NCBI RefSeq assembly: GCF_014695395.1
Contig: NZ_JACJOF010000025.1
Coordinates: 124,001-188,000, forward strand
Source of the DNA: Nodosilinea sp. FACHB-131
GTDB taxonomy: Bacteria; Cyanobacteriota; Cyanobacteriia; Phormidesmidales; Phormidesmidaceae
DNA length: 64,000 nt
Reading direction: 5' to 3'
Shown here: in pieces, positions 51,761 through 61,718 of the stretch
How the letters are laid out: each line of letters starts with the position of its first letter
How positions within the stretch are numbered: the first letter of the stretch is position 1
Position numbers and translations under genes: made by a program
The notes under the pieces: model-generated
Told to the model about the DNA's origin: nothing
Seen by the model: only the letters and a program-made list of their open reading frames with translations
Database searches by the model: none

Positions 51761-54178
51761 ATGTCCTACCGCCTTACGGTTCACAAAATTGACCAGAGCT
51801 GCCTGTTTGAGCTGGCTTGGGGTCAGGGGCAGCGTCTGACCGCCAGTCTGGCGTTTCCGGCTCAGCTCTTGGATCTGTACGAGAGCTGGCGGCGGACCTA
51901 TCTGGGTTACTACAAACAGTCGCTGCGGGGGCGGGCTGGGGCTATGGGCCAAGTCGCTGTCTTGGAGGTCGATTGGCACAGCCAGCTGGTGCAGGCCGAG
52001 GCGCGGCTGCTGTCGGAGTTTCACACCTGGCTCAAGCACGGCGACCTGTTTGACTTGCGGGAAGAGTTGCAGCGGGCGGCCCAGAGTAAGGGTAAAGGCC
52101 AGGCGCTATTTTTGACCTGTACACCGTTGGATTTAGCCCGACTACCTTGGGAAACTTGGGAGTTTGGCCCTCAGATGCAAATTGTACGATCGCCCGCCAC
52201 TATTCGCTCTGCTACGGGCGATCGCAGTGAATTTCGCCGGGGTAAAGCCCGAGTGCTGGCCATTTTAGGAGATGAAACGGGGTTGAATTTTGCCGCCGAG
52301 CGCAGCGCCCTCAATGCCCAAAAGTCTCTAATGGATATTCACTACGTGGGTTGGCAACCGGGCGAAAATGCCGCCGACCTAAAGCAGCGCATTTGCCAAA
52401 CCATTGCCGACCATCAGGGCTGGGACGTGCTGTTTTTCGCCGGACACAGCAACGAGGAGGCGCTGCTGGATGGACAGATTGCCATTGCGCCCAACACCGC
52501 TATTTCCACCAAAGAATTATCCCCTTACCTACAACAGGCCCAGCAGCGGGGACTGCAATGTGCCCTGTTCAACTCGTGTAGCGGCTTGGATATTGCCCAG
52601 GGGCTGGTCAATCTTGGCCTCAGCCAAGTAGTAATTATGCGCGAGCCCATTCACAATGAGGTGGCCCAGGCGTTTTTGGTGCAGCTAGTGCAGCGCTTAG
52701 CCCGCTACGAAAATGTGCAGGAGGCGGTGAGAGGAACCTGTGAATTTCTCAAGCTGGCGAAGCACCTCACCTACCCTTCGGCCTACCTGTTGCCCTCGCT
52801 GTTTTATCATCCCCAGGCGGTGCCCTACCAGCTTCAGCCGACGGGGTGGCGATCGCTGCGGCGACGGTGGCGACCTACGCAACGGGAGGCGATCGCCCTC
52901 GGCGCGCTGGCCCTGCTCAGCCTGCTGCCCCTGCCCCAGCAGTGGCTGCTCGATCAGCGAGTAGCGGTGCAGGCCATATATCGCGACCTCACGGGCCAGG
53001 TGGCCGATGGTACTACCCCGCCCGTAGTGCTGGTGCAGGTCGATCAGGCTACCTTTGTGCAGCAAGGCATCAGCGACTTCAAACCCATCGATCGCGCTCT
53101 GCTGGCCGATATCATCACCCGCTTAAACGAACTCAATGCTCCGGTCATTGGCATCGACTACCTTCTCGACCTGGCCCAAGCCGACCACGACGCCACCCTC
53201 AACCAGGCCCTGAGCGAGACCATGGCTAACCAGGCTTGGCCCGTTTTTATCACAACCCAAAACCCTGGCGGTGATTGGACTGAGCTGTACTTTCAGGTGG
53301 CTGACCCCTACCGGGTGCTGCACGGCGATGCTTGGGTACCGCAGTGGCACATTCTGCCGCTGCGGGCTTCGCCTGACTTCCGCACCCCTTTTAGCTACCA
53401 GCTAGCCTTGGCCTACCGGTTGAGTCAGCGATGGTCGAAGACCGGCCCTCAAGGGCCATCGCGCCCCAACCGTCCCCAACCCGGCCTCCCTGGCCCCCCG
53501 CTCGAAGCCCAGGTGCAGGCCTACCTGAGAGAGCACAACGATGTTACCCCATCCCCCTGGGCCAAACTGCACCCCATCACGCACATGTCTTATCGGTTTA
53601 GGCAGCGCTGGCTACAACCCCTGCTTGATTTTTCGATTCCCCCCGAACAGATTTACAGGTCAGTGTCCGCCGCCGCGCTGCTGGCAAGCCCAGAGGGTGA
53701 GGTGACACAACTCGATGGTGTTCGCCTAGAGGAAGCCGTGGTGATTGTGGCGGCAGGGGGCTACTACGCTGCCGGGGTTGCCGCCGACGGCGATGACAAC
53801 CTGCCCATGCCACCGGCTCTCGGCTATTGGTTTGGGCAGCAGGGCGACAATCGCATCGACCTAACTGGTGGCGAGGCCCATGCCTACATGACCCACCACC
53901 TCTTGACCGACCGGCTAGTGGTGCCCATCCCCGACCTGTGGCTGATTTTGGTCGCCGCCCTGGGGGGCAAGGCCCTGGCTCTGTATCTAAGCGATCGCCC
54001 TAAACTAGGCCGGGTCAGGCTGGGGACTGCTCTAGGAACAGCCACAGCGGGCTACGGCTGGCTGAGTCTACAGCTTTACATTGGCGGAGCGGTGCTGTTG
54101 CCCTGGCTGCTGCCGTCACTAATGGTTTGGAGTTACGCACTACCGCATTTTAAGGAGGCTAACCGTGAGCAACAATAA
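51761..54178 (+). CDS. CHAT-CHASE2 protein
   Basis: An 805-residue protein. The N-terminal CHAT domain has its caspase-fold dyad at His near 228 (DVLFFAGHSNEE) and Cys near 270 (ALFNSCSGLD). A membrane segment near 380-395 leads to an extracytoplasmic CHASE2 sensor domain (VVLVQVDQATFVQQG, APVIGIDYLLD), and three membrane segments end the protein. It would turn an outside signal into protease activity inside the cell. The start at 51761 has no ribosome binding site, since an octamer element abuts it (CCACTCCC before ATG). It follows the DUF1822 gene and overlaps the next gene by 14 bases. Confidence 0.87.
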   Translation: MSYRLTVHKIDQSCLFELAWGQGQRLTASLAFPAQLLDLYESWRRTYLGYYKQSLRGRAGAMGQVAVLEVDWHSQLVQAEARLLSEFHTWLKHGDLFDLREELQRAAQSKGKGQALFLTCTPLDLARLPWETWEFGPQMQIVRSPATIRSATGDRSEFRRGKARVLAILGDETGLNFAAERSALNAQKSLMDIHYVGWQPGENAADLKQRICQTIADHQGWDVLFFAGHSNEEALLDGQIAIAPNTAISTKELSPYLQQAQQRGLQCALFNSCSGLDIAQGLVNLGLSQVVIMREPIHNEVAQAFLVQLVQRLARYENVQEAVRGTCEFLKLAKHLTYPSAYLLPSLFYHPQAVPYQLQPTGWRSLRRRWRPTQREAIALGALALLSLLPLPQQWLLDQRVAVQAIYRDLTGQVADGTTPPVVLVQVDQATFVQQGISDFKPIDRALLADIITRLNELNAPVIGIDYLLDLAQADHDATLNQALSETMANQAWPVFITTQNPGGDWTELYFQVADPYRVLHGDAWVPQWHILPLRASPDFRTPFSYQLALAYRLSQRWSKTGPQGPSRPNRPQPGLPGPPLEAQVQAYLREHNDVTPSPWAKLHPITHMSYRFRQRWLQPLLDFSIPPEQIYRSVSAAALLASPEGEVTQLDGVRLEEAVVIVAAGGYYAAGVAADGDDNLPMPPALGYWFGQQGDNRIDLTGGEAHAYMTHHLLTDRLVVPIPDLWLILVAALGGKALALYLSDRPKLGRVRLGTALGTATAGYGWLSLQLYIGGAVLLPWLLPSLMVWSYALPHFKEANREQQ

Positions 54179-54881
54179 CTGGATACTGGCCGGATTGATG
54201 ACAGCGGCAATGGTGAGCAACTTGGGTCTGCCGGTTGCGATCGCCCAGCCAGCTCCCGAGCCATCCCTAGCGTTTGAGCAGGTGTTCGACTTCTTTCGGG
54301 GCCAGGTTCAAGACCGCCGCCGGGGCCAGGTCAGCGGCTCTAGACCGGTGAGAGATAGCGCACCTCCCTGTCTCATTAACCCTGGCGATAGCGAAACTCT
54401 CTGGCACCAGAAGCCGTTGTTTTTGCTGCGGGGAGACATATCTCAAATTGAGGTACAGCCCCTAGGTGATTCCGCTGCACAGCTTTGGGATGCCGAACCA
54501 ACTGCAACCGAGTCGGGCCTGTTAACTGCCGCCTACGACGGCCAACCACTGCGGCTGGGCAGCCCCTATCAGATGTTGATCTACGAAGACCAGCCGATTT
54601 TTGGGTCAGTGTTAACAGTGCAAATCCCCCTTCAGATTATGGCTGCTGGTGAGGAGCGCGATCGCATTGCCGCCGATCTTGACCAGCTCACCGCTGAGCT
54701 GGCTACTGAAAAGGCCGATGCTGAGGCGATCGCCCAAGCCAAAGCCGACTACTTTATCGAAAATGAGCTGCCTGCCGACGCTCTGCAAATTCTTTTCACC
54801 ATTGCAGATCCCTCCGAAGAACTGATCGCGGCCCGCGAAGCCCTGGCCACCGACATTTGCAGTGAGGAGTTACGGCCCTAG
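54165..54881 (+). CDS. Small exported protein of the CHAT-CHASE2 operon
   Basis: A 238-residue protein starting with GTG, supported by a strong TAAGGAGG seven bases upstream that lies inside the CHAT-CHASE2 gene; the coupling implies tight co-expression. A signal peptide (cut after VAIAQ) precedes a domain with a single mature cysteine (APPCLINPGDSETLW), a beta-rich part (PLFLLRGDISQIEVQPLGD, LGSPYQMLIYEDQP) and a C-terminal helical part. It resembles DUF928-type exported proteins in layout, but I cannot assign it. It could be the ligand or partner of the CHASE2 sensor. Confidence 0.75.
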   Translation: MSNNNWILAGLMTAAMVSNLGLPVAIAQPAPEPSLAFEQVFDFFRGQVQDRRRGQVSGSRPVRDSAPPCLINPGDSETLWHQKPLFLLRGDISQIEVQPLGDSAAQLWDAEPTATESGLLTAAYDGQPLRLGSPYQMLIYEDQPIFGSVLTVQIPLQIMAAGEERDRIAADLDQLTAELATEKADAEAIAQAKADYFIENELPADALQILFTIADPSEELIAAREALATDICSEELRP

Positions 54882-55055
54882 CGCACGCCATCCCTATCAT
54901 CTGTCCAAACCGCTGGTGTAAGCGGCCTCACCAGTAGCGATAAAGGCTGTTTGCAGAGGTTATGCCGCTGTGACGTTGTTCGATCGTTAAGAGTGAGCCG
55001 GACTCAGCTTAGGCCTGTGGTAGGGTTGCCATGAACTATGCTCTAAACCGCATCT

Positions 55056-58000
55056 ATGGCTATTTTTCCTGCTTTGAGCAAAGCCTTGCTGACAAGGTCA
55101 CTCCCGCTGACTATGACCCTGGTTTTGCTCGCAACAGCAGGAGCAACGCTCACAGCCCAGGCGCAAGTTATACCCGATGCCACCCTGGGAAGTGAAGCGT
55201 CTACCGTGACCCCTGATGCGTTGGTGCGTGGCAGCGAAGCCGACCTGATTGAAGGCGGTGCCCTGCGCGGCAGCAACCTGTTCCACAGCTTTCTAGAGTT
55301 CAATATTGATGCCGGACAGCGGCTTTACTTCGCCAACCCGGCGGGGGTCGCATCCATTCTCAGCCGCATTACCGGGGGCAACCCCTCAGCAATTTTTGGC
55401 ACCCTGGGTGTCGATGGCGCAGCCGATTTGTTTTTGATCAACCCCAACGGCCTAGTGTTTGGCGAAACCGCCACCCTCGATATTCAGGGGTCGTTCTACG
55501 CCAGCACTGCCGAGGCGATTCCGATGGGCGATGGAGTCTACAGCGCTATCGCCCCAGAGCAGAGCACCCTGCTAACGGTGAACCCCAGTGCCCTCTTTAG
55601 CACCTACCTGAGCGAGTCGTCTGGCAATATCGAAAGCCGAGCCCCACTGGCCGCAGGCGAAAACCTCACCCTGGCCGCTAACCGACTGGACTTGCAGCGG
55701 CAGGTAGCAGCCGGAGGTGATTTAACCCTGCTAGGCAATACCGTGCAGATTCGCGACGCGGTAAATGCCCCATTTGTAGGATTCGCCGGGGGCGATCTGC
55801 TGGTGCAGGGCAACGAGCAGGTCGATATTGTGGCTCTCAGCCACCCCGACAGCGGGCTGTATAGCTATGGCGATATGGTGCTGCGGTCTGCAAACCCCGT
55901 CGGCGGCGACGCCCACTACTGGAGCGGCGGCAACTTCACTGTAGAAACCCTAGACGGCAGCGGCGGTAGCTTATTTAGCCCCATTGACCCCATCATCCGT
56001 ACATTAGGAGATGTGTTTATTGAAGACTACCTAGGTAGTTCGCTTCATGTCTTGGCCGGGGGATCCGTTACGATTGGTACTGCTGAAATTACAGCACCAG
56101 ATCCTGGCACTTTAGGCATTGATTTTTTGCAAGAAACTATTACCCTTTCAGACAAAACTGTTGTTCAAATAGATGGTGGTGCACAACCCACATTAGATAT
56201 TAGGGCTGGAATCAGCCCCGACGCATTAGGAATTCCGCCTCTTGAATTTGAAACTGGCTTTGATCCTGCTACGGATAGTTTTTTTGGAGATAGATTTAAT
56301 ACAGAAGCACCTTCAAGTGCAAACATCGTCATTGGCGACGTTCTAATTACTGCCCCCAACGGTTTGGTTCTTTTGACAAATCAATATCAGGCCAACACAA
56401 ATTTATCCGAGGGCAGTATTACTATTGACGGCAGCGGAATCTACCGCAACGGCATTAATACTAGCAGGCCGAGTGAACAGGGTGGTACGGTTTATCTTGA
56501 CGCCCGTAGCGATGTCTCTGTTATCAACAGTTTTATTGATACTACTTCAATAGGAAATGTGGGTGATGTAGTGATTAATGCTAATGGCACAGCTCGCATA
56601 GATGGCCAAGATGGCAGTCGGGCTACCGGAATCTTTGCCAATATAAGCAGTAGTGATGTAGGAACTGGCGGCAATATTCGCATTAATGCAGCTAATCTTG
56701 AAGTGCTCAATGGAGCACAGCTTAACGCTTCAGTCTTTGGCAGTGGGCAGGGAGGTAATGTTGAGCTAATCATCCGCGACACTGCTCGCATCGCTGGCTT
56801 TAATCCAATAACTGGGCTACCCAGTCAAGTCGCTAGTACTCTTCAGCCTAGTGGGAGGGGTGCTGGGGGGAATATTCAAATAATGGCCAATGTCCTTGAG
56901 GTTTTGGATGGAGCACAGATTGATGCTTCGACTTTTGGAATAGGTAATTCAGGCACCATAGAATTAGGCATTAACGAGAGAATATATGTTGCTGGATTTA
57001 ATTCCATAGTCAATATTCCAACTGGAGTTTTTAGCGCGATTGCATCTACAAAAAGCAGCACGGGTGGCAATATTGAAATAGCCACTAGAACTCTTGAAGT
57101 CTTTGATGGAGCGCAGATTAGCACCTCGGTTTTTGGAACAGGAGATGCAGGTGATGTAATTCTAAACATTACTGAACAAGCTCGTTTTGTCGGTTCTAAT
57201 CGTACTGATGGCAGTGTTACAGGAGTTGTAAGCAGCATTCAATTGGGAAGTGAAGGCACAGGGGGAGATATTCGGATTAACGCCCGCAATCTAGAAGTTC
57301 TTAATGGAGCGGCATTAAGTACAGAAAATTCCGGAAGAGGAAACGCAGGCAACGTAATTTTGACAGTTGCGGAACAAGCTCGCTTTGAAGGTTCTAGTCC
57401 TACAGGCTTCGATAGTGGGGCTTTTAGCCTGGTTGGTCCTAATGGAGTAGGAGCTGGTGGAAATATACAGATAACAGCCAGAAATCTTGAAGTGCTCAAT
57501 GGTGCCATACTTAGTGCCTCTACCTTCGGATTAGGCGATGCTGGCAGTGTAAATTTAAACATTACTGAACTAGTTCGCTTCGTTGGATTCAGCCCTATTG
57601 ATGGGGACCTTAGTGGAGTCTTCAGTAGTGTTGAACCAGGCGTAGAGGGTGCCGGTGGAAACGTTCAGATAAGAGCTAGAAACCTTGAAGTTCTCGATGG
57701 GGCTGTGCTCAACGCCGCGACTTTTGGTCTTGGTGATGCAGGCAGTGTGGTTTTGGACATTTCCGAGCTAGCCCGATTTTCTGGCACAGATGCTATAGGT
57801 TCGCCCAGTGGAGCATCCAGCAGTGTTCAACCTACGGGAGAAGGCACAGGCGGAAATATTCAGGTTAGAACTAGAAACTTAGAAATTTCGCAAAATGCAA
57901 CTCTGGACACGACTAGTTCAGGGGTAGGCAATGCGGGGAGTATCAATTTAGTAACCTTAGAGCAGCTATTAGTTGATGACGGAACTATAGCAACCTTTAC

Positions 58001-58628
58001 GGTAGAAACATCAGGAGGGCAGGTAAATATCCAAGCGGGCCAGGTTATTCTCAGAAATAATGGAGATATTCAAACTTTTGTGGGTCGAGGTGATGGGGGT
58101 GGTGGCAATATTACGATCGCATCTAACTTCCTCATTGCCCTCGAAGACAGCGACATTCTGGCCTTTTCTGCCGATGGCCGGGGCGGGGTAATTGACCTCA
58201 GCCGCACCGCCTTTTTGGGGCAAAACCCTAGCATTGCTGCACGCAATCTGAGCCGAAATGAGCTGCTAGATTTAGACGGCAACGATCGCGTCGATATCAA
58301 CGCCACGGGCGGTATCGAGTCGGGCCAAATTTTTGTGGGCGACGCCACCTTCGTCGAAAACGGCCTGACGGCCCTAACCGACGTCATTGTCGATACCAGT
58401 GCCCTCACAGCGGGGAGCTGCATTGCCCGCAGCCAAGACAGCCTGGGCTCCTTCGTAGTCACGGGGGGCGATGGGTTGCCTTCCACCCCTGGCGATGGGG
58501 GCATCTCGGCTTACCCCACCGGCACGGTGCGTGCCCTAGACGAGCCTACGGCCACCAGCATTCAAGAGCCCGATGGCGTGTACCAACTCCCCGACGGTCG
58601 CCTGGTGCTGGGCCGGGCCTGCGACTAG
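55056..58628 (+). CDS. Filamentous-haemagglutinin-type secreted protein (two-partner secretion TpsA)
   Basis: A 1190-residue secreted protein. A signal peptide (to about TAQAQ) is followed by the TPS domain (IEGGALRGSNLFHSFLEFNI, ANPAGVASILSRITGGNPS, DLFLINPNGLVFG), which guides passage through a TpsB pore. The middle (about 530-960) has at least six imperfect repeats of some 70 residues (GGNIQI.ARNLEVL.GA, ASTFG.GDAGSV), a beta-helix pattern. The end (IVDTSALTAGSCIA, YQLPDGRLVLGRACD) is typical of cyanobacterial members. The repeat part looks AT-richer than both ends. No TpsB gene is in the window. Its stop lies 4 bases from the convergent DUF928 gene. Confidence 0.9.
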   Translation: MAIFPALSKALLTRSLPLTMTLVLLATAGATLTAQAQVIPDATLGSEASTVTPDALVRGSEADLIEGGALRGSNLFHSFLEFNIDAGQRLYFANPAGVASILSRITGGNPSAIFGTLGVDGAADLFLINPNGLVFGETATLDIQGSFYASTAEAIPMGDGVYSAIAPEQSTLLTVNPSALFSTYLSESSGNIESRAPLAAGENLTLAANRLDLQRQVAAGGDLTLLGNTVQIRDAVNAPFVGFAGGDLLVQGNEQVDIVALSHPDSGLYSYGDMVLRSANPVGGDAHYWSGGNFTVETLDGSGGSLFSPIDPIIRTLGDVFIEDYLGSSLHVLAGGSVTIGTAEITAPDPGTLGIDFLQETITLSDKTVVQIDGGAQPTLDIRAGISPDALGIPPLEFETGFDPATDSFFGDRFNTEAPSSANIVIGDVLITAPNGLVLLTNQYQANTNLSEGSITIDGSGIYRNGINTSRPSEQGGTVYLDARSDVSVINSFIDTTSIGNVGDVVINANGTARIDGQDGSRATGIFANISSSDVGTGGNIRINAANLEVLNGAQLNASVFGSGQGGNVELIIRDTARIAGFNPITGLPSQVASTLQPSGRGAGGNIQIMANVLEVLDGAQIDASTFGIGNSGTIELGINERIYVAGFNSIVNIPTGVFSAIASTKSSTGGNIEIATRTLEVFDGAQISTSVFGTGDAGDVILNITEQARFVGSNRTDGSVTGVVSSIQLGSEGTGGDIRINARNLEVLNGAALSTENSGRGNAGNVILTVAEQARFEGSSPTGFDSGAFSLVGPNGVGAGGNIQITARNLEVLNGAILSASTFGLGDAGSVNLNITELVRFVGFSPIDGDLSGVFSSVEPGVEGAGGNVQIRARNLEVLDGAVLNAATFGLGDAGSVVLDISELARFSGTDAIGSPSGASSSVQPTGEGTGGNIQVRTRNLEISQNATLDTTSSGVGNAGSINLVTLEQLLVDDGTIATFTVETSGGQVNIQAGQVILRNNGDIQTFVGRGDGGGGNITIASNFLIALEDSDILAFSADGRGGVIDLSRTAFLGQNPSIAARNLSRNELLDLDGNDRVDINATGGIESGQIFVGDATFVENGLTALTDVIVDTSALTAGSCIARSQDSLGSFVVTGGDGLPSTPGDGGISAYPTGTVRALDEPTATSIQEPDGVYQLPDGRLVLGRACD

Positions 58629-58632
58629 GGCA

Positions 58633-59421
58633 CTACTCCTGCTCGGCCAGATAATTGAGGCGATCGCTAAATAGAGAGATGTCATCGTTGGGGTTTAATG
58701 CCTCCTGCTCGGCCAGCCCTGCCAGCAGGTCGCGGCGGTAGGCAGCGGCCTCTGGAGAAACCGGAGCCTCAGACAGTAGGGCGATCGCATCGTACCAAAG
58801 CCCCGCTGCGATCGCTTGCTCGGCGCGATCGACCAGATTGCCCTGGCCCGTCGGGTCCTGGTTCGTTGCAGCCACCACCTGTAGGTCGGCTTCATCTAAC
58901 GCCACCTGGGAGGGTCGGCCTGGGTTGCACTGCAAGATTATCTTCCAGCGGTAGGTGCTGCCCGCCGCTAGCGCGGGTTCATCCTCAGGCAGCGTAAACG
59001 ACCTGTACCCCAGCTGACTTTCTCCCAGATTAAATGTGTTAACCGGCGTCAGCTCGTCACCCTCGGCAGCCGCATATCGATAGAGCTGAAGCTGCATTTG
59101 GTAAGGGGTTTCGTCGGGCACATACCATACTAAAGTGGGGCGAGTCGCCGCCGTCGCGCCGATGTGTGACTGGGGGGCCAGCGCCGTGAGGTTGATGGGA
59201 GCACTGCCATCGCAGCCGCCTCGGGTGCCGCCCCCCACCGTGCGACGAGGTGCCCGAGAGGTGGGCGGCGGTTCATAACCACGGCGATTTGAGCTTTGAG
59301 CAATTAGAGGTGAGGAATTTAAGGTCACCTCATTGCCCCAGCTGGGGTTGCCCACCGATAGAAAAATGCAGGTCAGGCTGCTGAGGGCCGAAAGTGCCGC
59401 CGCGATCGCTGGTTTGTGCAT
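58633..59421 (-). CDS. DUF928 domain exported protein
   Basis: A 262-residue exported protein: signal peptide, then a low-complexity Arg/Pro/Gly stretch, then the DUF928 core (INLTALAPQSHIGATAATRPTL, YVPDETPYQMQLQLY, GSTYRWKIILQC) and a helical end (RAEQAIAAGLWYDAIALLSE). DUF928 is a cyanobacterial domain of unknown function, usually encoded with CHAT/CHASE2 and haemagglutinin-type genes as here. Two mature cysteines (in GGCDGS and ILQCNPG) could pair. It converges with the first TpsA gene. Confidence 0.9.
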   Translation of the reverse strand: MHKPAIAAALSALSSLTCIFLSVGNPSWGNEVTLNSSPLIAQSSNRRGYEPPPTSRAPRRTVGGGTRGGCDGSAPINLTALAPQSHIGATAATRPTLVWYVPDETPYQMQLQLYRYAAAEGDELTPVNTFNLGESQLGYRSFTLPEDEPALAAGSTYRWKIILQCNPGRPSQVALDEADLQVVAATNQDPTGQGNLVDRAEQAIAAGLWYDAIALLSEAPVSPEAAAYRRDLLAGLAEQEALNPNDDISLFSDRLNYLAEQE

Positions 59422-59575
59422 CCCTAGTTACCGTTCTGTAGGTGTGCTCCTAAGATTAAATGAGCGGCTCAGCGAATCAGCAAAATTTTACGCCAGTTCA
59501 TCGACGCTTAACGGTCAGCGGCCTTGCCGGTTTCGGCAAAGGGAGATTGCCCTGGGTAATTTGACTCCCATTACC

Positions 59576-61465
59576 TCATCGATTCAGCCTCCTGAACCCC
59601 AGACGGCGCTGGGCTACTAAGGGCCACCGCAGCTCGCAACAGGTACCGGCGCTGCTAAACTCGCGCTTAAACTGCCCCTTTAATCGCTGGGCTAGTTGTT
59701 TGGCCTGCCGGGTGCCCCAACCCGTGCCCGTCGGTGAGGTGTCAAGGGAGTATGGTCCCTGGCCGTTGTCGATCACCTGAATCAGGTTTTCGGTGTCATT
59801 GGCCTGGCAGACTACGGTGAGGCGGGTCACGTTTACCCCGTGTTTACCTACGTTGAGCAGCGCCTCTTCTAAAAACTGACAGAGACCCTGCCGATCGTCG
59901 GCCGAGAGGCCCAGGGTGCTGAAAGGTTCAAAGGTGACAACCTTGAGCTTGAGCGATCGCAGCCCCGGAAAGTCTTGCTCGCCCCGTGCCAGAGTCGCCG
60001 TGTAGGTGTTCCAAAGCTGTTCGTGCAGCGGAATAGCCTGATCGCTCCCTGGCAGCGCGGCGGGTAGACTCTCGCGAATGTCGCGCAGCTCCTGGTTGAG
60101 ACGCTCTAGCCTGGGTCGGGTCTCCGCCCAGGAGGTAGGTTCGCTCTCCCGCAGCAGCAGGGCCAGGGTTTGCAGGGGACCGTTGTGAATGGCGCTGTAG
60201 GTTTGGTCAATAATTTGCTGGCGCTCTGCAATGCGCGATCGCAGGGTTTGGTCATACACATAAAACCCCGGCAGCACCAGCCCATTAACGCTAAACACCA
60301 CTAGCGTCGGCACCAGCGGTATCCACCAGCCCCCCAGCCACAGCAGGCCAAAGCTCACCCCCACCAGACCCAAACCAATCAGGCCCATCGTCAACAGGTA
60401 CCAAGAGGGCGATCTGACTCCCCAGATCAGCACCGTGCCCACCCCGCCCCACAGCACAATCCATAGATACTCCAGGCCGTCGGGACAGGGGCGCAGCAGG
60501 GGGCGATCGTCCAACACTGCACTCACCAACTGACTGGTGGCGTGGGCCTGCATCACCACCCCATACACCAGCCCCGGACTGTCCGCCGCCACCGCCGCCG
60601 AGTTGAGAAAGTCCTTCGCGCTTGACGAAGTAATGCCCACCAGCACAATGGCATCCTCAATCCAGGTAGGGTCTACGCTGCCATCGAGCACCTGCTGCAA
60701 TGACGCCCGCCGAAAAGGCTGAGGGCCGCTGCGCCCGTTGAGCAACACCTGGTGCCCCCCCGCATCGGCCCCCACATAACCGCCCGCATGGGGATAAATT
60801 TGAGCAAACTCCGTAGCCCCAAAGCGCATAGCCCAGAGGTCGCGCAGGCCATTTTCCAGAGTCAGCCCCTCCGCCTGCAAATAGGTCTCCGCCAGCCGCA
60901 GCGCCAGCGAAAACCGAAACTCTCCCACTGCGTTGGGCGACCCCAGCAGAGCCCGGCGCACAAACCCATCGTCATCCTGGGGAAAATCCACAAACCCCAC
61001 CTGCTCAGGAGGTAGGTAGGCTGGCCCCGCCACCGGCGGGTTGCTCAAAATATTCTCAATGGCGATCGCATAGGGCAGGGTCGTCAGAGTTTCGACCAAG
61101 GCCGCATGACCCGGCTCCACCGCCATATCGCGGTAGATGTCGATGCCCACCGCACGGGGCCGATGCACCGCCAGGGTTTGCAGCAGCTCGGCCAGCACCC
61201 CATCGGGCACAGGATAGGTACCCAGCCGTTGAATATCAGCTTCGTCAATGCCGACAATCAGCACCCGCTCGTCGGTAGCTTCAGCCGGTCGCCAGCGCAG
61301 CAGCTGATCCAGCATCTTCAGCTCCAGACCCTGAAACAGCCCCAGCAGCCGAGCACCTACCACCAGCCCCAACACCACCACACCGGGCACCACCTGCCGC
61401 CACGGCAGTTTCCCTGCTGGGGAACGACGCTGCCAACTGTGCCGAAGTTCGTCAAAGGGTTTCAT
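59576..61465 (-). CDS. CHASE2 sensor histidine kinase
   Basis: A 629-residue kinase. A membrane segment near 25-45 is followed by a CHASE2 domain outside (VLIVGIDEADIQRLG, PRAVGIDIYRDM, DAIVLVGITSSSAKDF) and three membrane segments (about 325-400). The phosphoacceptor region reads YSAIHNGPLQTLALLL, a variant of the NarL-type HD.PLQ box with Asn for Asp. The ATPase domain has EEALLNVGKHG and DNGQGPYSLD and is rounded off by GTGWGTRQAKQLA. No receiver or response regulator gene is adjacent. Its sensor matches the CHAT-CHASE2 protein, so both may read a related signal. It diverges from the second TpsA gene. Confidence 0.9.
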   Translation of the reverse strand: MKPFDELRHSWQRRSPAGKLPWRQVVPGVVVLGLVVGARLLGLFQGLELKMLDQLLRWRPAEATDERVLIVGIDEADIQRLGTYPVPDGVLAELLQTLAVHRPRAVGIDIYRDMAVEPGHAALVETLTTLPYAIAIENILSNPPVAGPAYLPPEQVGFVDFPQDDDGFVRRALLGSPNAVGEFRFSLALRLAETYLQAEGLTLENGLRDLWAMRFGATEFAQIYPHAGGYVGADAGGHQVLLNGRSGPQPFRRASLQQVLDGSVDPTWIEDAIVLVGITSSSAKDFLNSAAVAADSPGLVYGVVMQAHATSQLVSAVLDDRPLLRPCPDGLEYLWIVLWGGVGTVLIWGVRSPSWYLLTMGLIGLGLVGVSFGLLWLGGWWIPLVPTLVVFSVNGLVLPGFYVYDQTLRSRIAERQQIIDQTYSAIHNGPLQTLALLLRESEPTSWAETRPRLERLNQELRDIRESLPAALPGSDQAIPLHEQLWNTYTATLARGEQDFPGLRSLKLKVVTFEPFSTLGLSADDRQGLCQFLEEALLNVGKHGVNVTRLTVVCQANDTENLIQVIDNGQGPYSLDTSPTGTGWGTRQAKQLAQRLKGQFKREFSSAGTCCELRWPLVAQRRLGFRRLNR

Positions 61466-61718
61466 AGGGCTGAGGGATTACGCGACGGTCAGGACGGGTG
61501 AAATCACCGCTAAGCCAAGCCTACAAAACCTTAGCGCTAGAACGTTGCAGAGTTACGTTAACCCACTTGCTGAAACCTACGCAATGTCGTCTATGGCAGG
61601 GCAAGTTCGTCAGGTTCGCAGATTCAAACCTGCTAAACCATGCGCTGATCTCAAGGTTCGACCGTCTCAAAACTGAGACAGATGCTAAAGTTTGGGTGCT
61701 TTTTCTCTGCCCCTGGTT

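Noticed and set aside
61465-61472. CAGCCCTA on the minus strand at the CHASE2 kinase start
   Set aside because: It matches the second box only; no GMATARG lies 18 bases ahead and it overlaps the start codon.
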